The notes beneath the pieces are model-generated. The model searched no databases and was not told the origin of the DNA. It saw nothing but the letters and a program-made list of their open reading frames with translations. The translations under genes were made by a program, and so were the position numbers. Below, one piece after another: positions 58,956 to 64,000 of a stretch of DNA of 64,000 bases; position 1 is the stretch's first letter; every line of letters starts with the position of its first letter. This DNA is from Cercis canadensis (lineage: Eukaryota; Streptophyta; Magnoliopsida; Fabales; Fabaceae), in contig QAOA01001470.1 of the NCBI GenBank assembly GCA_003255065.1, forward strand, positions 143,022 to 207,021, given 5' to 3'.

Positions 58956-61886
58956 TGTCACAACGTACCCGAAGGTCGCTACGGCGCGGATGACGGACTT
59001 AAAGAGAAAAAGATTATTTTTCGAAAGAAAACTTGGAGTCGCCACCAATTGTATTAAGAAAATAGGGAACAATTAGAAAATCTTTTTTTTATTAAATAAT
59101 AAAAAACATTGGTCTGCGAACCAAAGAAGGTTCGGGAGTCTGTTTATGCGTGGGGAAGGTGTTAGGCACCCCACAGCATCCGTCTAAAGACGATTACCCT
59201 AAATTAGTTGTGCAAACAAAATATGACCAAAAATATATATTTTATTTACCTTAGAATAATAAATTGATTACAAGAATATTTGACAAAAATAAGAACCCAT
59301 AATTTAAACGTGTAATGCATGAATTATCTACCGAGACCTAAGTCCTTCCACCCCTTCATCGCATGAAGCGACGTCCAGGGTGGCACTACCTTCACCTAGA
59401 TCGGATAGAGAAAGGCATCCCATATAGGACTGACTCGCCCTATCCTCCCATGATAAGTGAAGGAGCATGCGGATACTACACGATACAGGTATATTTTTAC
59501 ATGCAATGCAAATGCATGATTTTAAATATTACAAAATTTGTCTCAAAATCTAAGTACTGAGAAATCTTAAATTACATCCAAAAATAGAAAAAGAGATAAA
59601 TAAAACAACGTTCTTGTTCCAAGCTTGCATCTGAATATATTCCGATTGGGCCTTCCAATTTGCTTGTACTCATAATTACCATGAATTATGTCCAAGGATG
59701 CTCATATATACCAAAACACAAATTAGGCAAGACTTAAAGACTTATGGTTATAAAGAGACAAAACTGAGAGTGAATTAGAGCCAAAACTTAGAGTGAACTA
59801 GACATGCAAAAATTCTAAAAATTATATACATTAAAGCCACATATCCTAGAGTTTTAATAAAATCAAAATTACTTAATTTGGATTTGTACAACTTCAGAAA
59901 AAATGAAAGACCGAACACTACCAGAGATAAGGCATCAGTGTCAGTGCAACCTTGAGCAGCTAAGTTCAAACTCTAACTGGTAGAAAACTAGACATGCAAA
60001 AAATCTGAAAATTGCACACATTGAAGCTACACATCTTACGGTTCTAATGAGATAAGAACCACGTAAAACGGAGATGTACAACTTCAGAAAAAAATGAAAT
60101 ACCGAACATTGCCAAGGATAGGGCATCAATGTCAGTGCAACATTGAGCAGCTAAGTTCAAACTCAAAATGACAGTAAACCAGACATGTGAAAATCTGAAA
60201 ATTGCACACATTGAATTTGCACATCTTATGGTTCTAATGAGATAAGAACCACATAAAACGGAGTTGTACAACTTCAGAAAAAAAAAATGAAATACCGAAC
60301 ACTGTCAGGGATAGGGCATCAGTGTCAGTGCAACATTGAGCAGCTAAGTTCAAACTCAAACTGGTAGTAAACCAGACATGCAAAAAATCTGAAAATTTCA
60401 AAAACTGAATCTGCACATCTTACTGTTTTAATGAGATAAGAACCACATAAAATAGAGCTGTACAACTTCAGAAAAAAAAAAAAAGAAATACTGAACATTG
60501 CCAGGGATAGGGCATCAGTGTTAGTGCAACATTGAGCAGCTAAGTTCAAACTCGAACTGGCAGTAAACTAGATATACCAAAAATCTGAAAATTGCACACA
60601 TTAAAGCTACACATCTTACGGTTCTAATGAGATAAGAATCACATAAAACGGAGCTGTACAACTTCAGAAAAAAAAAAATGAAATACCGAACATTGCCAAG
60701 GATAGGGCATCAGTGTTAGTGCAACATTGAGCAGCTAAGTTCAAACTGGAACTGGTAGTAAACTAGACATGCAAAAAATCTAAAAATTGTACACATTGAA
60801 GCTGCACATCTTACGGTTCTAATGAGACTAACCTTACTTAATTCCGATCTTTGTAGTTCCAAAAACAATTAAAACACTGAGCATTGCCAGTAGAAAATTG
60901 ACAGCAGGAAAAGAATAGCGTACAAACATTCTTTTCATGACAAAACAGAATGGAGCCAACTTGATACTAAAACAGTATGGGATTAATACTCAATATGCAA
61001 GATAGAGACTATTTAGACTCAAAGAAATATCACAAATCATCAAATCACAAAAAAAATGGAGCACAATGTCATAAAAATAAGATAAGTCTCAAGACAGGAA
61101 CTCAAATTCCACAAGCAAATATTTAAGGAATCAACTGGATTCTCTACTAGACAGCCTAAAAAAAGTAACACAAATGAGTGAAATAGAAACAACCAAAAGC
61201 AGCAAATCAAATTAAAACCTTTACATATAGGATAAAAAGCAATTCCATGCTATTTACAATCCCAAAAGCTAAACGATCAGATTACGACCATCTCGAAGGC
61301 TCAAGGTCGACATTAAAATCAAGCTGAGAAGGTCAGCATCTCCAAGTAAAAGTTTAGATCATACCAACTAGAACAGCAGCAGCAAAATGCACTAGAATGA
61401 CAATAGTGAAATGCACCTAAATAGCAGCAGTATACATGAGGAAAAAAAAAAATCTAGGAAAACACTAAACATGTCCAGAATAGCAAGAAAACTCATGCAG
61501 AATATCTCCCAAGATGGCCTAAGGATCCATCCAAGATGGCACAAAAACTACAATTAAAACCGTCCTTGAAGCATACTTAAACAACCAAGAAATTAATCAT
61601 CAATGAAGGATATTCTTTAGATCCAATGATGCTAAAAGTAAATTTACAAAAAATATATTTATATGTTTTTATCAATTATTTACATAATTAAGAAAAATAA
61701 CAAAAATGGACCAAGTGGGCTTAAATAAAAATGGGCTTAGTGAGACAATGAATTAGACTTAGGTTTTCTTTTTATTGTAAAAGCCCAAACAAATAAAAAA
61801 AATTAATTAAAAATTTAAATTTATCTCCAATTTTCTTAAATATATTTTTAACTATTAAATGACCCGGACAAAATACGGTGTCTACA
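58956..61886 (-). mobile_element. Solo Gypsy LTR (2.9 kb) inserted in a related LTR
   Basis: Ends TGTAGACACCGTATTTTGTC (minus strand, from 61,886) and GTTGTGACA (58,956). Flanks CCCAT (58,951-58,955) and CCTAT (61,887-61,891) agree at 4 of 5 bases, as expected for an old target duplication. The surrounding LTR continues on both sides, so the inner LTR stands alone. Confidence 0.85.
59795..60850 (-). repeat. LTR-resident tandem array, about 193-bp unit, about 5.5 copies
   Basis: (A)GACATGCAAAAA landmarks recur at about 59,801, 59,991, 60,181, 60,375, 60,570 and 60,767. Each is followed by CACATCTTACGGTTCTAATG, GTACAACTTCAGAAAAAA, CCGAACATTGCCA and GGCATCAGTGTCAGTGCAAC. Copies are about 90% alike. 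Open frames seen on the minus strand here simply repeat with the unit. Confidence 0.9.
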
Positions 61887-64000
61887 CCTATATAGGACCA
61901 AGTCAGTCTTATCATTCAATGATAGACAAATGACCTATGAATTTTGTAAACCCTAACAATAATTCCTAAATATTATGCATGATGATACAATCAATTGGGG
62001 TGGAGGTACATAAATGGCAAATGCAATCAAAATAAACAAAAGCTCTCCTCCAAACCACCTTAGGGGTTTTGCTAGTGGCCCAATGATTGTTATCCCGTCT
62101 CACATAGAACACACATTAGATGACTCAAAATCAAAGCAAACCTTAGCCGACACATGCATAATCAAACATTAGAGATTAAGGCATGCAAGTAACATCAAGA
62201 TGTAAAGAGGGCAGCATGGAAATTATGGGATAGAAAATAGGGGAACTTTGAAACGAAATCTAGGGATGCATGCCATGGATATTTGGTTTCAAATTTATAT
62301 ATAACAAAGATACATGTTTCACAAATCCAAAGAAAAAAAAATTTATGCAAAATGGAACCCTGCAGCTCCAGTTATAACAACAAACAAATCACTTCCAGAA
62401 TTGACCAACAATTCGACAGTGCTGGAAAAACTAAAACTTTCAAAACAAAAATGAACAAGGAGGAAACAAAAGCCAAATATCCAAATTAAGCAAGATTAGA
62501 AGCAAAAACCAAAGGATTCAAAAGGATTTAAAAAAAAAAATACACATGTTCATTGCACATTCACCATGACAATGAAGCAAAGAGAGATTAAGAACATGTA
62601 ATCAAAAGGAAAATGGGCATTCAATGAGAAAATAACGAAAATCAAACATTGCACCATGAATTCAACCAAGCATACATGAAAAACCAAAAGAATAGAGGAA
62701 AATGATGAAGATTACCTAAAGTTCTTCAAGAAATCTACTACTTCTTGCTCAAAATAGTTGAATCCACTTTCAAGAAGCTTAAACCTCTTTTGATTTCTCA
62801 TTTTCTTCTCAAAAATGGGAAGAGAAACTCAAGAACACTTTTAAGTTTCTCAAGCTTTCACCATTTTTCTCTTTATTTTCTCCCAACTTAGCTCTTTTGA
62901 TATTTTTTCTCTCAAATCTCTCTCCTTCTTTGTGTTTCAACTTGGGAGCATATTGTGAGAGGTTATCTCTATTTTTCTTCTTATGGAATCAGCCCTCTCA
63001 ACTTGGTGAACACATTGGGGGTAGTTTAATCCTTTCTTACCCCTTTTACATTTTTCTCCCATTTTCCTATAGCCTTGCCATGTGAAAAATTCAATAATTC
63101 TTTCCCAAAATGCTTTAGCCAAATTACACACTTCAGCCCTTCTAATTTGTATTTTTATTTCATGCAAAAATAAGGTTAATAAGCCTCCATTAACAATTTT
63201 TCCAAAATTGTCTTGCACAAGTAATTTCATGAAGCTTTCTTAAAGCTAGATCTTTTTACTTATACTTTAAAAATTCCTTAAACCCTAGCTGTCATTTTTT
63301 TTCCAGATTTTTAACCATATTAATTCTATTTTTACTGAAATAAACAATAAAGCCTAAAATGGAGTTTTTAGCGCTTACAAGGTACATGCAACATTTATTC
63401 TCTTAATATTTTGCCAAAATTTTAATGAAACCCTTCTCCCTTAGCTTGGCTAAAAATTACCTCCAAAATTTCTATAAATTTATTTTATTTTTGATTAAAA
63501 ATAAAAGCTATAAAAACCTAATGGGCCAAATTAGGTCAAAGTGAGTCCAAAGGGCTCAACTTTGAACCTAAGTTAGTTTAATTGGACCTCAAACATATTA
63601 AATAGCCCATCTTACATATATCATTTATTTAGACAAAAAATATTTAGAAAATAAAAAATTGGGTGGGCCTAAATGCCTCTCAAACTAGGGTTTTAGCATG
63701 ACGGGTAAAACTCACAACATGAGTTTTGACCCAAAATCACTAAAAGCCCTGAAAATTATAATATTTATGTCTAAAAAAAGTATTTAAAGCAAATTAAATG
63801 ATCCAAGAAGCCCGAAACACAAATTTAAAGAAAATTGGCAAAAAAGCTTCCTAACTTGGGTTAAAATGAAGTGGACCTATGTCGAAAGACAAAAACTTTG
63901 ATCTAAAAGCTAAAAAAGGTCTTAAAAACCTTAAAATTAGATTTTCCACTTGAAAACATAAATTTTGAATTTTAAATAATTAAAAATATTTTTTTTTTGT

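Larger units (their letters stand above)
58519..64000 (-). mobile_element. Long Gypsy LTR (Tat/Ogre-like), interrupted, running off the window
   Basis: 58,519-58,955 matches the first 440 bp of the LTR at 58,956-61,886 (GACGCGGATGG, GTTAGGCACCC, GTTACCCTAAATTAG landmarks). The match resumes at 61,887 onward (CTATATAGGACCAAGTCAG against CCCATATAGGACTGACTCG). It then continues with a single copy of the 190-bp-type unit (about 62,285-62,420) and a pyrimidine-rich tract (62,800-62,960). TGTCACAAC at 58,519 is its minus-strand 3' end. Its other end is not recognised before 64,000. Confidence 0.7.

Noticed and set aside
59775-60549. Several similar small minus-strand frames (NLAAQCCTDTDALSL type), suggestive of a gene family
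   Set aside because: They are copies of one tandem repeat unit within a solo LTR, not separate genes.

Overview
The window looks like nuclear DNA of a dicot plant: it is AT-rich, the one host gene has many short exons, and it is packed with plant Ty1/copia and Ty3/gypsy LTR elements, hAT and Mutator MITEs and an L1-type LINE remnant. Grapevine is my guess from the general style of the elements and from signs of unmerged heterozygous contigs, but nothing here proves the species.

Left part (about 1-27.5 kb): one large host gene on the minus strand, an SRS2-like UvrD/Rep-family DNA helicase. I could place 24 exons with consistent reading phase from the ATG at 27,481 to a donor at 3,892. They sum to 3,114 nt (1,038 codons) and carry all the classical superfamily 1 helicase motifs. 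The last part of the protein, perhaps about 110 residues, is not in the window and probably lies beyond position 1. Its introns hold old transposons: a nest of opposed Copia pieces with SINE-like modules in intron 17, an LTR fragment and a 190-bp duplication in intron 14, two LTR-PBS units and a Copia 3' piece in intron 5, and an hAT MITE with target duplication in intron 4. A further Copia 3' end with its LTR sits at the left edge.

Middle (27.5-29.8 kb): the gene's upstream region, a 680-bp inverted-repeat (MITE-like) element about 280 bp from the start codon, a G-rich run, and unassigned sequence.

Right part (29.8-64 kb): nested repeats with no host gene seen. A 19.4-kb Tat/Ogre-like Gypsy insertion on the minus strand (29,835-49,214) is bounded by a perfect TACCT duplication. 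It has a gag region, long tandem-repeat blocks near its 3' end, a nested Mutator-type MITE with 9-bp target duplication, and a nested 6.9-kb Gypsy with its own LTRs. Next comes a 5.8-kb Athila-like element (TSD ATAGT) holding an hAT MITE (TSD GGACAGAG). Both large insertions may themselves lie inside one old hAT-like element. Then come a LINE remnant and a long Gypsy LTR interrupted by a related 2.9-kb solo LTR.

Assembly: six single N characters occur. Four are flanked on both sides by near-identical sequence of 82 to 233 nt and the other two fall in poly-T tracts, so they look like joins of contigs whose overlaps were not collapsed. I found no new protein-coding system. The most informative features are the transposon stratigraphy, the LTR-borne repeat whose copy number varies, a recurring AGGA-loop hairpin near Gypsy 3' ends, and the complete exon model of the helicase.
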